Positions 52,080 through 63,930 of a DNA stretch of 64,000 nt are shown piece by piece (position 1 is the first letter of the stretch; every line of letters starts with the position of its first letter). Origin of the DNA: Bactrocera neohumeralis (lineage: Eukaryota > Arthropoda > Insecta > Diptera > Tephritidae); the NCBI RefSeq assembly GCF_024586455.1, contig NW_026089624.1, positions 5,609,341-5,673,340 on the forward strand, given 5' to 3'. The position numbers and the translations under genes are program-made. Under the pieces are notes generated by a model. That model saw only the letters and a list, made by a program, of their open reading frames with translations, was not told the DNA's origin and ran no database searches.

Positions 52080-53106
52080 AGACGCATGTTCCCCAAATGG
52101 CCAGTGCCCTGTGGTGGTAGCTGTTACTCTGTAAATACTTTTTCTTGACCTATTTAGTAGGTCGTTGGTTCTTTTCCTGTCATATGTTGGCTATAATTGT
52201 TTAGTTATGACGCATTTTGTAATGTTTTTCCATCTGTTATTGGCAACTTGTTGAAATTGTCTATTGATCTCTCTTTTGATCGATCCTAGCGGGCTTGCTA
52301 TTAGCTCCGCCTCGGATTCGTTAAGGAAAGCTCCTGCCTTTGCCAGCACGTCTGCTTTTTCGTTACCGAAAATGTTCCTGGGACCGGGAACCCATATCAA
52401 GTCTTGTTGGAGCTTGTCTTTTATTGAGCTTAGTGCTTTCTTACAGTTGTGGACTGTACTGGAATTTGTCATGGGCGAGGAGCGCCGCCTGTTTATCCGT
52501 AAATATAGTTGCTTTAAGTATATTCTCGTAGTTTTCCAATAGAACTTCGCAGGCTTTTTCTATGCCCAGTACTTCCGCTTGGAAGATGCTAGCCGGGTTT
52601 GGTAGACGTATAGAGAGAGATATGCCTAGATCAGCGGAGAATACCCCCGTGCCTACTCCGCAGTCGATTTTGGACCCGTCGGTATAGACAGAGATGGTAT
52701 ACTCCTCCCCTATTGAACCTCTTCTCCATTCTTGTCTAGATGGTATCCTCACCTGGAAAAGTCTATTGAAATCCAGCTTTGAGAGAATGTAGTCTGGTTT
52801 ATTAATGGTGAGCTTGTTTAGGATTGTACTATGTCCGTAGTTCTGCTGATTCCAACCACTCAATTATTTTATTCTTATAGCCGCAATTGCTGATGTTTTG
52901 TGAATAAAGATGTCCATGGGTAGTTGATGGAGGACCACATTGAGCGCGTCAGTCGGACATGACCTGATTGCAACAGTAACACCTGCACATGCTGCTCGTT
53001 GTATTCCATTTAATTTTCTAAGACTATATTGTTTGTTTAGCGCTGTCCACCATACCAGAGCTCCATATGTAAGTATAGGACTTATTACAGCCGTATACAT
53101 CCACAT
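52080..53106 (-). pseudogene. LOA-like ORF2: thumb, RNase H, Cys motif
   Basis: 52864-53106: MYTAVISPILTYGALVWWTAL and IQRAACAGVTVAIRSCPTDAL, the region after RT typical of R1/LOA LINEs. 52441-52863: RNase H start (ISVYTDGSKIDCGVGTGVFS, IFQAEVLGIEKAC, ATIFTDKQAALLA). 52191-52472: VHNCKKALSSI, LIWVPGPRNIFGNEKADVLA, the RNase H end. Below 52190, TGHWPFGEHASKMG and a short Cys/His motif. Each junction is a frameshift or stop. Confidence 0.8.
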
Positions 53107-53242
53107 GATTATACTAGATTTGAGGCCCTAATTCTTGCTGACGATTCTCTTGCACGTATAGTAGGCCATATATGCTTTATTTATTCTTTTTTCTATATTT
53201 ATTTTCCAGGACAGTTTGGTGTCAATCTCCACCCCCAAGTAT

Positions 53243-54355
53243 TTAGCTGAGGGGGATAGAGTGAGTGTTGTTCCGCTTAGTACCGGAAGTTGAAACGTGA
53301 GGGATTTTGGTTCTGCTTGTGAATAGTATCAATTCTGGTTTGTTCGGTCTAACTCCTAGTCCATTGTTCTTAGCCCATAGGTTTAACCTTCGTAGTGCTC
53401 TTTCCATTAACTCGCTGACTGTTGAAGGAAACATGCCTGGTACCAACATCACTATATCGCCTGCATATGCTACTGCTTTCACTCCCCCACCGTTTAGTTA
53501 GAGTATTATTTCGTTGAGCGCTACAACCCATAGAAGCGGGGAGAGGACCCCTCCTTGAGGCGTCCTAGTCACATAACTTGTTTGTGTTGCAGTGCCGTTT
53601 AATGCTATAATCTTCCTATTCTCAAGCATCGATAGTATCCATCTGCACACAGTGTAATCTATGCCACCATGTGTCAGAGAATTAATTATAGCATTTACTT
53701 TTATATTATTGAAGGCGCCCTCTATGTTTAAAAAACCAGGCACGGTGTATTGTTTGTAGTGCAGTGATTTTTCAATTACACTTATCATCTCGTGAAGGGC
53801 AATTTCGGTTGATCGGCCCTTTATGTACGCATGTTGGGACTTCGATAACTTATCCGCCATTATTGTTCTAACATGTAAGTCTATTAGCCTTTCTAGTACT
53901 TTCAGCATAAAGGAGGTGAGGCTTACAGGTCTAAAATTCTTGGCATTATCGTGTGTTCTTCTGCCTGGTTTTGGAAGCAACACAACTTTAATTCTTTTCC
54001 AACTTCTTGGGATAAAAGTAGTTGAATGCTAGCTTTGTATTTATATATCTTCAAGCCTTTGAACCATTGGTTATACCAGTTTTTGCAACATTATGGGCAT
54101 AATCCCGTCATGACCTGCCATTTTAAATGGTGCAAAGCTATTTATGGCATATTTGATTTTACTTTTGTCTACTATTGGGCCTCGGTAATCAGCTGCGTTT
54201 ATCGGTGGTTCTGGTTGAACCCTCGTTAAAGCTGTTTGCTGACTCCCGGGGAAGTGCGTTGTGATTAGTACTTCCAGAGACTCTTTTGCCGAGGAGGTCC
54301 AATCACTTCCCTCCGCCCTAATGTAGGAAGTATTAATATGATCTTTGGACAGCAT
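53243..54355 (-). pseudogene. LOA-like ORF2: reverse transcriptase
   Basis: 54071-54355 ends GHDGIMPIMLQKL (RT entry). 53498-53983 carries FRPVSLTSFMLKVLERLID, SQHAYIKGRSTEIALHEM, motif A FLNIEGAFNNI and RTPQGGVLSPLLW. 53243-53482 carries motif C as AYAGD. Both catalytic Asp positions are changed (LDIE to LNIE in motif A, YADD to YAGD in motif C), so this copy cannot make cDNA even if the frameshifts are ignored. Confidence 0.85.
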
Positions 54356-54406
54356 TTTACTCAGCCTAGCAACTTCTCTGCAACTTTCTATGGATGTGCC
54401 GAAAGA

Positions 54407-55471
54407 TCACCATGAGTCGTTTTTAGCTTGCCTGACTGCTTTTTTGTATTCTTTCATAATATCTTTATATGGCTGCCAGATTTTGGTTCTAAAACTCTCT
54501 ATGAAAGCTTTCCTTAGGTGTGTTCTCAAAGTCTTGAGTTCACTGTTCCACCAAGGAAGAGACTTTCTCTTTTTCAGAACTGTTAGCGATGTGGATTTAT
54601 TGAAAGTTGTGGTTAAGATTTTTTCCAACTTCTATACTTCTGAATCTAGTTCCTGAGGATTACTTATACTCTTATTGCCTCCCTTTTCAAGGCATTTTGT
54701 TGCCATATTGGTAAATTTTCCCCATGCCGTTCTTCTTGGGTTCCGGTATGTGAGAGGCGCACTGTACTTCTCGCGTATGCTGAAGAGTATCCAGGAGTGA
54801 TCCGACATGGAAGGCTCATCGGATACCCTCCAGTTATCCACAACGAGACTGTCTGTGTCTGTTGATAGCGTGAGGTCAAGCACTTCCTCCCACCCCGGAA
54901 ACCTATCCGAGATTGGGAAAATAAAAGTTGGCTTATCGCCCTTGTTGCAAATACTTAGATTACTATTCAAAATATACTGCAAGAGTGACTCACCTTTGGT
55001 GTTTATACTGGAGCTACCCCATACGGTGTGTCTTGCGTTTGCATCGCACCCTATTAGGACATCATCCTTCCTGTTCTTCTCTACTAGGCTGGTGAGCGGG
55101 GCCGGTGGTATGTCTTCGTTATGGGCCAAGTAGGCCGAGACCAAGAAGAAGGGCTTTTCCTTCTGTTCCACCTTTACCACTGTGATATCTGCTGTGCTGT
55201 AATTAGGACAAAGAAATGCATTTGTACTTTTATTGATAAGAATGCATGCCCTAGGTTTACCTCTGTTCCGTCTGTAAAACAGGTTATAGTTGCTGCTGTT
55301 TAGCCCTTTAATGGTATCTTCATTGACCCAGGGCTCCTGTACTAGGCTGAAGTCGATGCCCCCCTCGTTCACGAGGGTTGTCAGATTCGCTGTAGCACTC
55401 TTCGAGAGCTGCAGGTTTATCTGTACGCATCTTAAGTTATTAGGCATCTCGGGTTTCTTCGATGCCCACAT
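54407..55471 (-). pseudogene. LOA-like ORF2: AP endonuclease and linker
   Basis: 54632-55471 (279 codons) is a largely intact endonuclease: LRCVQINLQLSKSATANL, SLVQEPWVNE (catalytic Glu), IGCDANARHTVWGSSS (Asp/Asn pair) and EPSMSDHSWILFSI (SDH motif). It nicks target DNA to prime reverse transcription. 54407-54628 continues the linker (WWNSELKTLRTHLRKAF). It overlaps the ORF1 end by about 30 bp in another frame. Confidence 0.85.
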
Positions 55472-55991
55472 TCCTTAGCAACTGGCTGACGTCGTCGACC
55501 TCTTCCGTGTCGTCTTCGTCAGCCGCTTTGTCGCCTTGGAAGATTTTTAGACTGGCCTTGCGGATTCCGAAGCTGATTTTGTAGTCAGTCTTCTTCAGAT
55601 CCTCAATGGACTCATCACAAATGGCCACTAGTATTGGCTTGCTTGCTTTATTCGGTTTTTCCTCCTCGATTAGCTGCAACTCATCTATACCAGGTATAGA
55701 TTTGTTCTGCAACTTAATGCACATCAGGAGTTTTTCGCCTGGCTCCTCTAGAGGGGTAGTCAAATGCGAGTACCTATCCCTGGCGGGTATAAGCCTTAAT
55801 TGGAGGCCTACAAAGGCGTTGCTAATTTTAGCAACACTACCCGTCAGGAAATCTAGCGAGGCCTGGTCCGCGTTGTTGATGACTCTGTAGCCCCTGAGGG
55901 TCTCAGAGGAGTCAAACTCCGGGTGAAAACTCGCAGGATTGTCGAGTACAAAGCTGAGCACCATACTCGACAATTTGCCGTCGATCTCCAC
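55440..55991 (-). pseudogene. LOA-like ORF1 C-terminal part
   Basis: 183 codons: ETLRGYRVINNADQASLDFL, GLQLRLIPARDRYSHLTTPL, FGIRKASLKIFQGDKA, acidic tail. The layout is like the DUF4780-type domain found in ORF1 of some insect LINEs (assignment by memory of pattern). It precedes the endonuclease ORF. Its N-terminal half (55992 to about 56640) is frameshifted. Probably binds element RNA. Confidence 0.55.
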
Positions 55992-56970
55992 CTATCTTTC
56001 CTGAATTGTGCTCGGGGAGGAGGAATTTCCGTCTATGATGGCCACTTGTAGGCTATCCCTGGCTACATCGCAGAAATACCTTGCCGTTGTTGTACTGTTT
56101 TGTTCACTTTCACTCCGCCTATGTTTTTTGGGCAGAGTTTCTGGTAGTTCTGTAATGGAGCGATTCCTTTTTTGTGAATTGGTCGGGTGCTTGCTTGCTA
56201 GAGGTTCTGATTGCTTCCTTTTCAGGAAGCTTTCATATTCCTCTAAATGGATTTGAGTCGCTTTGTTTTCGCCTCATCAACTGGGGTGCCGGCTGCCTAG
56301 TCTTTAGCTATCTTTCACAGTATGAAGACTGCTCTCTGGTACCGGTTTTTCCTCAGGTGATTTTGGGATTTTTTGCGCTTTATCTTGTTCTCTACTTTAG
56401 ACGCCAGTGAACTTTGGTTAGTGCCCATGGCAGCTTTGGAGGTGGACGCTTCCTCCCTTAGATTTGTTGTTTTCGTCCTCTTCGGATTCCGTTTTCGTAT
56501 TCCTATAGGTCATGTTGTTTCCCTTAGTCTTCGCTGTTGTCGTCAATTTGGTTGTAGTTGTTGTATTGTTAGTTTCGTTCATATTTGGTCCCACGAGTAA
56601 GCCGGAAAGGGTTGGTCACTCGTCGGCAGAGCCGGTATGCGTAGAGAAGGCATTTAATACTTCCGACCTCGCCCGGGCATCGGAGAGGACCGTTCGCGAT
56701 CAGCTATTCATTACCGCCCGCTAACCATTCAGCCATCGGTACGGGTACCTCATCACCTTGGCTTAGAGTGGTGCTGGTGCGGCTATCCTCATACTTTCAC
56801 ATTGGGAGGTGGGCGTAAAAACTAGGGTTTATTCATTCATATCGCTATTGTGGGAATTATGAGGTGTCGCTCTTAGTTTGTAAGAGTAGAGTGCGTTACC
56901 TTTGGGATGCACACTTTACTCTTACTTAAACCCTTCGCCACGACAAGGCGACCAACATCAAAAGAGGTTA
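55992..56970 (-). other. Decayed ORF1 start and 5' leader of LINE
   Basis: No continuous frame on the element strand. Several short frames are consistent with a degraded ORF1 N-terminus down to about 56640. 56640-56970 is GC-richer leader including the CGCCTTGTCGTGGCG block near the 5' end. Confidence 0.5.
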
Positions 56971-56979
56971 GTCAGTGTA

Positions 56980-57799
56980 TATCTATATACATTCTAAGTC
57001 ATGTACATGTTTTCCAAAGCGTATTAAATGATGATGAGATAAAATGAGTGAATTCATGGAAGAAAAACATATTATAAAATTGATGTACTCATATAATTTT
57101 TATCTAGAATTACGTTAATATTTCCATAAAAGGATTTGTACAGATCTAATTCTAATATATAGTAAAACTTCCAAGATATTATGCTTACCATCGTCAAATT
57201 TATGTCAATTGTAATTCAAATAATGCAAAGGTGTATTGCTCGTGATCAGTGCCGATGTGACAACGTTTAAAGCGATTTAATTCTGATACACTTTCTAACA
57301 TGGAGTCATCTGCGGTGTTACGCTATAAGGTTTTGCGAATGGATATGCGTACCGAAAGTGAATTGTGTTACTACAGGCAATCGGTACTCTATAATTGGCA
57401 TACCTAGATAAAAGTATTGAGCGGCACGTTAACTCGTTAACACCGACGCGGCATCTCTAAGTAAAACGGCAACCTTATTCCAAATTATCACGTAAAAGAA
57501 TTAATTTGTTAATAATACTTTCATTCATTAGGGAATTATACGCATCGGACGTCAAAAATTATTTAATAATGCTCTGTTAAAATCAAAATTTTCAACCCTC
57601 AGCGTTTCCGCTCCGTTTATTTAGATGCGCCGTACAAAAGCTTTGACATGAGGATTTTTTGACAGTAACGGCAATTGCGCTTTTATTTATGGACGGCTGT
57701 AACACATTCGCATTGTAAACGAACTGTACGGTTTTTGCGTTGGTACATTTCTAATGTACTAGGCATTACTGGCCGAAACGATGGAAAATGAAAACAAAA
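56980..57799. other. Intergenic, nothing recognised
   Basis: AT-rich. A 35-codon frame at 57300 (MESSAVLRYKVL...) has no recognisable feature and I do not claim it as a gene. Confidence 0.55.
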
Positions 57800-58160
57800 T
57801 CAACAACAAAGAAATGTACAAAATAAAAGGACGTACATTATTCAATTTGCGTATTTCTTTAAATTAGTTGTGACAGTTTGAAATGTAAAGTGTATAAAAA
57901 TAGATTACTAATAATGTAGAATATTATAAATGAAGATAGATGACGAATTGGATATTAAAATAAATAACTATCAGATCAGACAATCAACAACAAAGAAATA
58001 TAAAAAATAAAAGGACGTACATTATTCAATTTGCGTATTTCTTTAAATTAGTTGTGACAGTTTGAAATGTAAAGTGTATAAAAATAGATTACTAATAATG
58101 TAGAATATTATAAATGAAGATAGATGACGAAGTGGATATTGAAATAAATAACTATCAGAC
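57799..58160 (+). repeat. 184-bp tandem duplication
   Basis: atcaacaacaaagaaat at 57799 and 57983 starts two copies running through acgtacattattcaatttgc, gttgtgacagtttgaaatg and gaagatagatgacga to aactatcaga. The copies are almost identical. Confidence 0.85.
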
Positions 58161-58378
58161 TTCAATTTCATTGAAATAAATCCGCGTTATTACACCGTTT
58201 GAAAAATATGGTAATTGTTTAGCAGAGCGGTTTTTCTGCTTTAACTCTACCTCAACAATAAATAAGACGCATGCGGTTAAAAACAAAATTTTTTTGTTTT
58301 TCATGAAAAAACGCCATATTTCGCGGTGTTAAACATATACTCGACATCATTCACTTGAACTTTTTATCATGGTAAATA

Positions 58379-59391
58379 TATGGGCCATTGCATCAATTGG
58401 CGACATGGTTTTGTACCCGTGGTTCTCCGATTTTGACCAAACTTTAGAATATCATAATATAGACAAGAGGAAGAATATCTGTTAACTTTTTAGTGGTCAA
58501 AGTTGCTCCACTGTTTTTTGGCGCGCAATTCAAATTCCGACCTAACACAAAAATTTTTACCTGTCTGTTTCTGATTGGAAAGCCTTTCATTGTTATTTTT
58601 TATGTTAAGACTTGGAATACATCTATTAGAACAAATTTTCTTTTTGTTATGTACATTCATGTGTTGCATATTAAACAGCCATCAATAAAAAATCTTCAAC
58701 ACTTGCACAATGCACGTATTAAAGTGACAGCGAGCATATACAAGACTGTCCATTTCGCTCTGAACGTCATCTGCACGTATCTCATTGCACCAAACAGATT
58801 TTAGAGTAGCGATATAATTTAACACCGTTCATTGAAATAACGAATCGTACCAAGTACAAAGAATGAATGAAGACATAAAGTGATATCAATATAAACTAAC
58901 ATCATATTTTTATGAACGAGAATTCTGATTTCTTCATTAATTAAATTCTAAGAATACAATTTACATATTTGCCTCCCTCACACAACCTTCTAAGCGAAAA
59001 GACTGCGCCGTATAGCGACAACTTTGCTTTTTTTTGCAGTTCATGGGATCAAAGTCCCATATTTTTGAACACTGATTCTTATGCAAAATTGAACGAGGAA
59101 TCGAATGAAAAAGTGAATTTTGAAAAAAAAAGTTGGTAGAAAAGCACAAAAATATGTTTTTTTTTTGTTTTTGATTTTTTTTTGGGTTTTGAAAATATCT
59201 TTATCAGAAAGCTGAGATTTTTTTACATAAAATTGGATAACTTCAAAATTTTTTTTACCCAGTTCAACTTTGACCACTAAAAAGTTAACAGATATTCTTC
59301 TTCTGGTCTAAATTATGATATTCTAAGGTTTGGTCAAAATCGGAGAACCATGGGTGCAAAACCATGTCGACAATTGATGGAATGGCCCATA
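58379..59391. mobile_element. 1-kb MITE with 126-bp terminal inverted repeats
   Basis: 58379-58504 and 59266-59391 are about 94% identical inverted repeats beginning TATGGGCCATT, flanked by TA on both sides (58377-58378 and 59392-59393). The interior has no transposase; incidental frames only. TA target and long TIRs suggest a Tc1/mariner-superfamily non-autonomous element. Confidence 0.8.
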
Positions 59392-59689
59392 TACTTTTAA
59401 TCATTAATTGACACATTTCTATTCATGCTTTTTTAACACCGGCGCAGTTGATTTTTATTTATTTATTAATTGACAAAAGCTTTAAAATCCTTACAATAAA
59501 ACAATTACGGCAAGTTTATGCATGATATTATGGAGCTACTGTACATTCAAATGGGCACTATTGATTCATGCACTGATTGTTTTCGAATTATCGATACTCT
59601 CGATATTCGATTGAGAACGATAATCGACAAAAATCAAAAATATATAATAAAAAAACTGTATCATTCATTACAACTTGTCCCTTAAAAGA

Positions 59690-59895
59690 CCACAAGAACA
59701 GGAAAAAGTTCGACACAAAAGAACTATGAACCCCCCGGTGTTGGACCGACTAGGGGTTTTTTTTTAAGCGCGGCCGAAGGCGGCGAGTGCAGAATGAAGG
59801 TCAACACAAAAGAACTACGAACACCCTGCCAGAAAAGAGTTGTACCTGATAAGAAACCAGGTACATCCCTGTTTCAGACCGACAAGGGTTTTTTT
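59690..59895. repeat. Imperfect minisatellite
   Basis: The words cacaaaagaactaygaac (59715, 59799), ccctgccag/ccctgtttc and ccgacyagggtttttttt (59747, 59880) repeat with changes. A GC-rich spacer gcgcggccgaaggcggcg sits between. No ORF. Confidence 0.55.
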
Positions 59896-59945
59896 TAATA
59901 TTTATATTAAGTACGAATATCGAATTTCATTCGTTAATTTTATAG

Positions 59946-60541
59946 CCCCGACAGGCGACAGCGCTATTTTGCATTAGCGGGCTTAATTTACAGTTACTTG
60001 CGCATTTGACCCATGTTAATGCAAAGTAGTAATGCATAAGAATTCCGTGCATTTAGCTGAATTTACCTAATTGAAGTAGGCAACACTGCTCAAAAATTGG
60101 CCGAATTTTTGTTTTTTTTGACAGATGTTGCTTGAAGTCTGCCGTCTCCGTTGCGTTTGCAGTTTTAAATAAAGTCTAAAGTTTTAATATTTAGAAGGCA
60201 GAAAATAAACAACGCACAGTATGCTATCCGTTTTTCCAATATTCTTAACTTTTTCGCGCAATTTTTTCGCATTACAATCAATTATTGCTTTTAATTTCAC
60301 TATATTATCTTTTAACGTAGTTAATAATATACGAATTTTTTCCTTAAAATTATATTGATTTTCCAAAAATACCAAAATTTCTATTAATAATTTATCTTAT
60401 TAATTTTTATTTCTTTTTCTTTTTAAATAAATAACCAAATTTCACAATCAGCTGTCTAAATGCACAAGCCGTCTGTCACCATAAAATTTCAATGCGCATT
60501 AGCATTGCTTAATACGCATTAATTTTGCTCGTCTGTCAGGG
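59946..60541. mobile_element. Nested 596-bp MITE
   Basis: Left CCCCGACAGGCGACAGCGCTATTTTGCATTAGCGGGCTTAA is paired with right (reverse complement) CCCTGACAGACGAGCAAAATTAATGCGTATTAAG. The word TGCATTA/TAATGC is repeated inside. No transposase. Lies wholly inside the inverted-repeat element at 59537-60684, so it inserted later. Confidence 0.6.
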
Positions 60542-60684
60542 TTATTATTCTCTAACGTATTGTAACATTTTTATCAATTCTCGTTCAATTCTCGTTCAAT
60601 CTCGAATATCGAGAGTATCGATATTTCGAAACCGATCACTGCTTACAAGTATATCAATAGTGCCCAAATGAATTTCAAACAGTG

Positions 60685-61459
60685 GTGCCATGTCGAGCGT
60701 ATATATCGTACATAATCATTCATTTGTTTATTGTTCTTTATTACAAAAAACATATGGTGAAAGTAGATTTAAAACAAAAATTTTGAGATATTTCGCAACA
60801 AAAGTGGAGCATTTTTCAGACAAATCGCTCTACTTCAGTAAAAACCAAAAATATGATTAAAATTCAATATGTTTATTTGTCGCGTCGTTCTCTTTCTGAC
60901 ATTTCCTTTTCGTTGCAAATTTAATTTTTTTGTGTTAAATTTTTTTAACAGTTAATTTATATTTCCTTTTCCTCGTTTTATGTTCTTTTTCATACATTAG
61001 ATTTTCAACTTTTCCTAATAAATGAAATACTTTTTATAAATATAAATTACAAATAAGAGCTACGAACACAAATGATGCATCAAAAAGTCGTTAAATGTAC
61101 AAGCTTACGCAATACAGAGTGCTGAGTGCATTTCAAAGATAAAAAACGCATGCGGTTAACGCAATTTCCAATTAGCTTATCGCCTTGCAGAATTTCATTT
61201 TCGCTAAAGCGAGCATTTTCTCTTGATCAATGCCTTCCAGAGTTAATCCCCGTGAATATTGTTAAATGCTTCAAAAGGATGATGCAAATCAAGGACCATT
61301 TAACGAAACTTCTAATACCAAATTGAGGAAGTAATAATAACAATAAGTTTGAGTGTAAAGGGGCATTTTATGCAATTGCAGGACCCAAAAGCGAGGTGTT
61401 GTGTATAAATGTTTAAAAACTATTTAGTGATGTGATCTGAATAATAAAGCAAGCGTGAA
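60685..61459. other. AT-rich spacer
   Basis: No feature that I can support. A 66-codon frame at 61126 shows no recognisable domain. Confidence 0.5.
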
Positions 61460-62074
61460 ATTTACAATGCATTCAGAAATTATGTATTTTAATTTGTGAA
61501 GTTTTAGACTTTAAATTGGAATATCTCAAAAACTACAAGTCTCCTGTGGCTATATGAAGAACATTCTCTAACCGCTCATGCCCATTTTATTCCCGAATTC
61601 GGAGGAAGATATACTAAAGATTTCCCCTCTTGGTTCTCTTTTTACAACATTAGCTACATTTTTGTCGGTAAGACATTCCACACTATGACGTATATTTTGG
61701 TAAGTATTGAGGCAAAAGTATGCTTGGATAGTGTCGGTTTCGGTACATACATTGGTCCTAAAAATATGAAAAGCTTTCGGAGTCTTTATTTGTTATAAAG
61801 TTAGTTTCAACATAAAATACTCATGAATGCTTGAATTATCTATTATTATAAAGAGAAAAAATTGGTTCAAATTTAAAATAGTATTGTGTGGACGTAAACG
61901 CTGGTCCCGTTTCGAACTTTTTCGAACTACACTGCATAGATAGTTAGACTACATCTTTCAAGCAATTGCTGGGGAATGAAATTTTGTTTAATTGTTCACA
62001 GGCCACAGGCTATTTTATTATTGTAATTAATAATAATAACCCAACGATTACCTTCCCCCCGCCCAACCGACGCA
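61460..62074 (+). repeat. Repeat X, uninterrupted copy
   Basis: Counterpart of 41955-42190 plus 44452-44685, here contiguous (615 bp). Gives the original order of the repeat before the nested insertions in the GlcT intron. No ORF. Confidence 0.7.
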
Positions 62075-62164
62075 CATAGGAGCATTTGGTCTCAAAAATC
62101 GGACAAAATTATTTAAAATGATTTTATGAATAAAAATGCATTATTAAATATAATAATGCAATAT

Positions 62165-62220
62165 ATTAAAATAAAACAAGTAAGAAAGTACTAAGTTCGG
62201 GTGCAACCGAACATTTTATA
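62165..62220 (-). repeat. End of a tephritid repeat, cut by Helitron
   Basis: acaagtaagaaagtactaagttcgggtgcaaccgaacattttata is the inverted end of the repeat at 43321-44358. It stops at the TC of the Helitron. Confidence 0.7.
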
Positions 62221-62228
62221 TCTATATA

Positions 62229-62828
62229 TCGGGTGATTTTTTAAGAGCTTGATAACTTTTTAAAAAAAAAAAACGCATAAAATTTGCAAAATCTCATCGG
62301 TTCTTTATTTGAAACGTTAGATTGGTTCATGACATTTACTTTTTGAAGATAATTTCATTTAAATGTTGACCGCGGCTGCGTCTTAGGTGGTCCATTCGGA
62401 AAGTCCAATTTTGGGCAACTTTTTCGAGCATTTCGGCCGGAATAGCCCGAATTTCTTCGGAAATGTTGTCTTCCAAAGCTGGAATAGTTGCTGGCTTATT
62501 TCTGTAGACTTTAGACTTGACGTAGCCCCACAAAAAATAGTCTAAAGGCGTTAAATCGCATGATCTTGGTGGCCAACTTACGGGTCCATTTCTTGAGATG
62601 AATTGTTCTCCGAAGTTTTCCCTCAAAATGGCCATAGAATCGCGAGCTGTGTGGCATGTAGCGCCATCTTGTTGAAACCACATGAGTCAACATTTAAATG
62701 AAATTATCTTCAAAAAGTAAATGTCATGAACCAATCTAACGTTTCAAATAAAGAACCGATGAGATTTTGCAAATTTTATGCGTTTTTTTAAAAAAAAAAA
62801 GTTATCAAGCTCTTAAAAAATCACCCGA
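62229..62828 (-). mobile_element. 600-bp fold-back derived from rosa 3' ends
   Basis: 62229-62370 and 62686-62828 are about 142-bp inverted copies of the same 3' end of the rosa element (compare 29232-29373), with TA duplications (62227-62228, 62829-62830). Between them lie about 315 bp of transposase C-terminal coding sequence in minus orientation. Both termini are 3' ends; the natural 5' end is absent. Confidence 0.9.
62336..62683 (-). pseudogene. rosa transposase C-terminal fragment
   Basis: 115 codons (WFQQDGATCHTARDSMAI ... CDLTPLDYFLWG ... HLNEIIFKK) identical in translation to the C-terminus of the intact transposase at 28181-29266. It has the second and third catalytic Asp only, so it cannot be active. 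The identity shows recent common origin. Confidence 0.92.
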
Positions 62829-63930
62829 TATATAAAAATGAATGCCATTTTTCGTTGTGACTTTATAACTCAAGAACGGGCTCACCTATCCAAACCAAAT
62901 TTTTAGGCCTTTTTTGGGCTATTCAGTAGATGGTTTGTGTTTTGAAATTTTAAGTATCGGATACCAGGATCTCGAGAAATAGGCCAAAACGTGGACCCGG
63001 GTAACCCTAGGATGTGTTTGTACAAAATGGGTAGCAAATGGAAGCTGTTGATGATTTCTATAGTATAGAGTATTTTTGATGCCGCTCCGTGACTAGGGTT
63101 TCGAGATATCGGCCAAAATGTTTCAAAAATTTCACCACACATATGTTACATTTTTTTTTTATTTAACTCGTACCTACTTGGAAAGCTGAAAAGCGCTCAA
63201 TGTATAGTGAAATTATTTTTAAAAACACACCAAAAACCCATTTGTTTGGTCAGATTCATACCACTTAGCCAGCGGATTATACGTTTTCATATTAACATAC
63301 ATACATCAATAATAGTTTAATCATTTACTAAACGATTTGTTACCTACTTAGCTAAGCTCTTTCGCTCTCAAAATTTATGAACTTTCGTCTTAACTAGCAT
63401 ACTTATTATTCCCACCTACAAACTTAATTGCATTATATTTATATCAACATGTCGGTATGTATGTAGCAGGCAGATCGACAAACAAAGTAGGCTTTGAAAA
63501 GACATCGAACTATATTACGGTGCATTTATTTTGCGTAGAGAAATACATGAATATTTTGTTTTTTGTAGGTATATAGAGCTTTGACTCTTAGCATTAAGAA
63601 AATTCAAATTAGGAGAATATATGACATTGGAGTGTAAACATCGCTGGAGCGTTTTCTTTGACCCCATACGTTCAGTAGTGTCCGAAATTACCGCGGTGCA
63701 AAATTATTAGTTATTATATTTTTTTTAATAATTATTGAAGTTTGTGTGAATTTGTGAAAAAGATAAATATAGCGCAAAGCGAATTTCCGAGCAAAAAACG
63801 GTAAGTTTTGAACTGTTGAAGTGAATTACACGAATGTATGTGTTTCCTTATTTGAAAAAACATATGGTGTACCACTATTAATGTAGGCATTTTTTTTAAT
63901 TTAATTTATTCTTTTTTTATTGAAAGAAAA

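Larger units (their letters stand above)
51754..56970 (-). mobile_element. Full-length LOA-like LINE with target duplication
   Basis: Direct repeats gtcagtgta at 51745-51753 and 56971-56979 flank a 5.2-kb minus-strand element ending in (CCTA)n (ggtaggtaggtagg on the + strand). The 5' end begins TAACCTCTTTTGATGTTGG and includes a GC-rich leader. Encodes an ORF1-like protein, then AP endonuclease, RT, RNase H and a terminal Cys/His motif. LINEs are rarely full length, but this one carries frameshifts throughout ORF2. Confidence 0.85.
59537..60684. mobile_element. Inverted-repeat element, hAT-like ends
   Basis: The left arm tactgtacattcaaatgggcactattgat...cactgattg...ttatcgatactctcgatattcg is repeated inverted at 60585-60684 (cgaatatcgagagtatcgat, atcaatagtgcccaaatg, caaacagtg). 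Arms about 100 bp. No transposase. The centre is occupied by a short minisatellite and a second, nested element. Confidence 0.65.

Noticed and set aside
57300..57407. Short frame starting MESSAVLRYKVL
   Set aside because: Too short, no family resemblance, no splice or promoter context.
59690..59895. CRISPR-like direct repeats
   Set aside because: Repeats are irregular in length and spacing and the genome is eukaryotic; this is a degenerate minisatellite.
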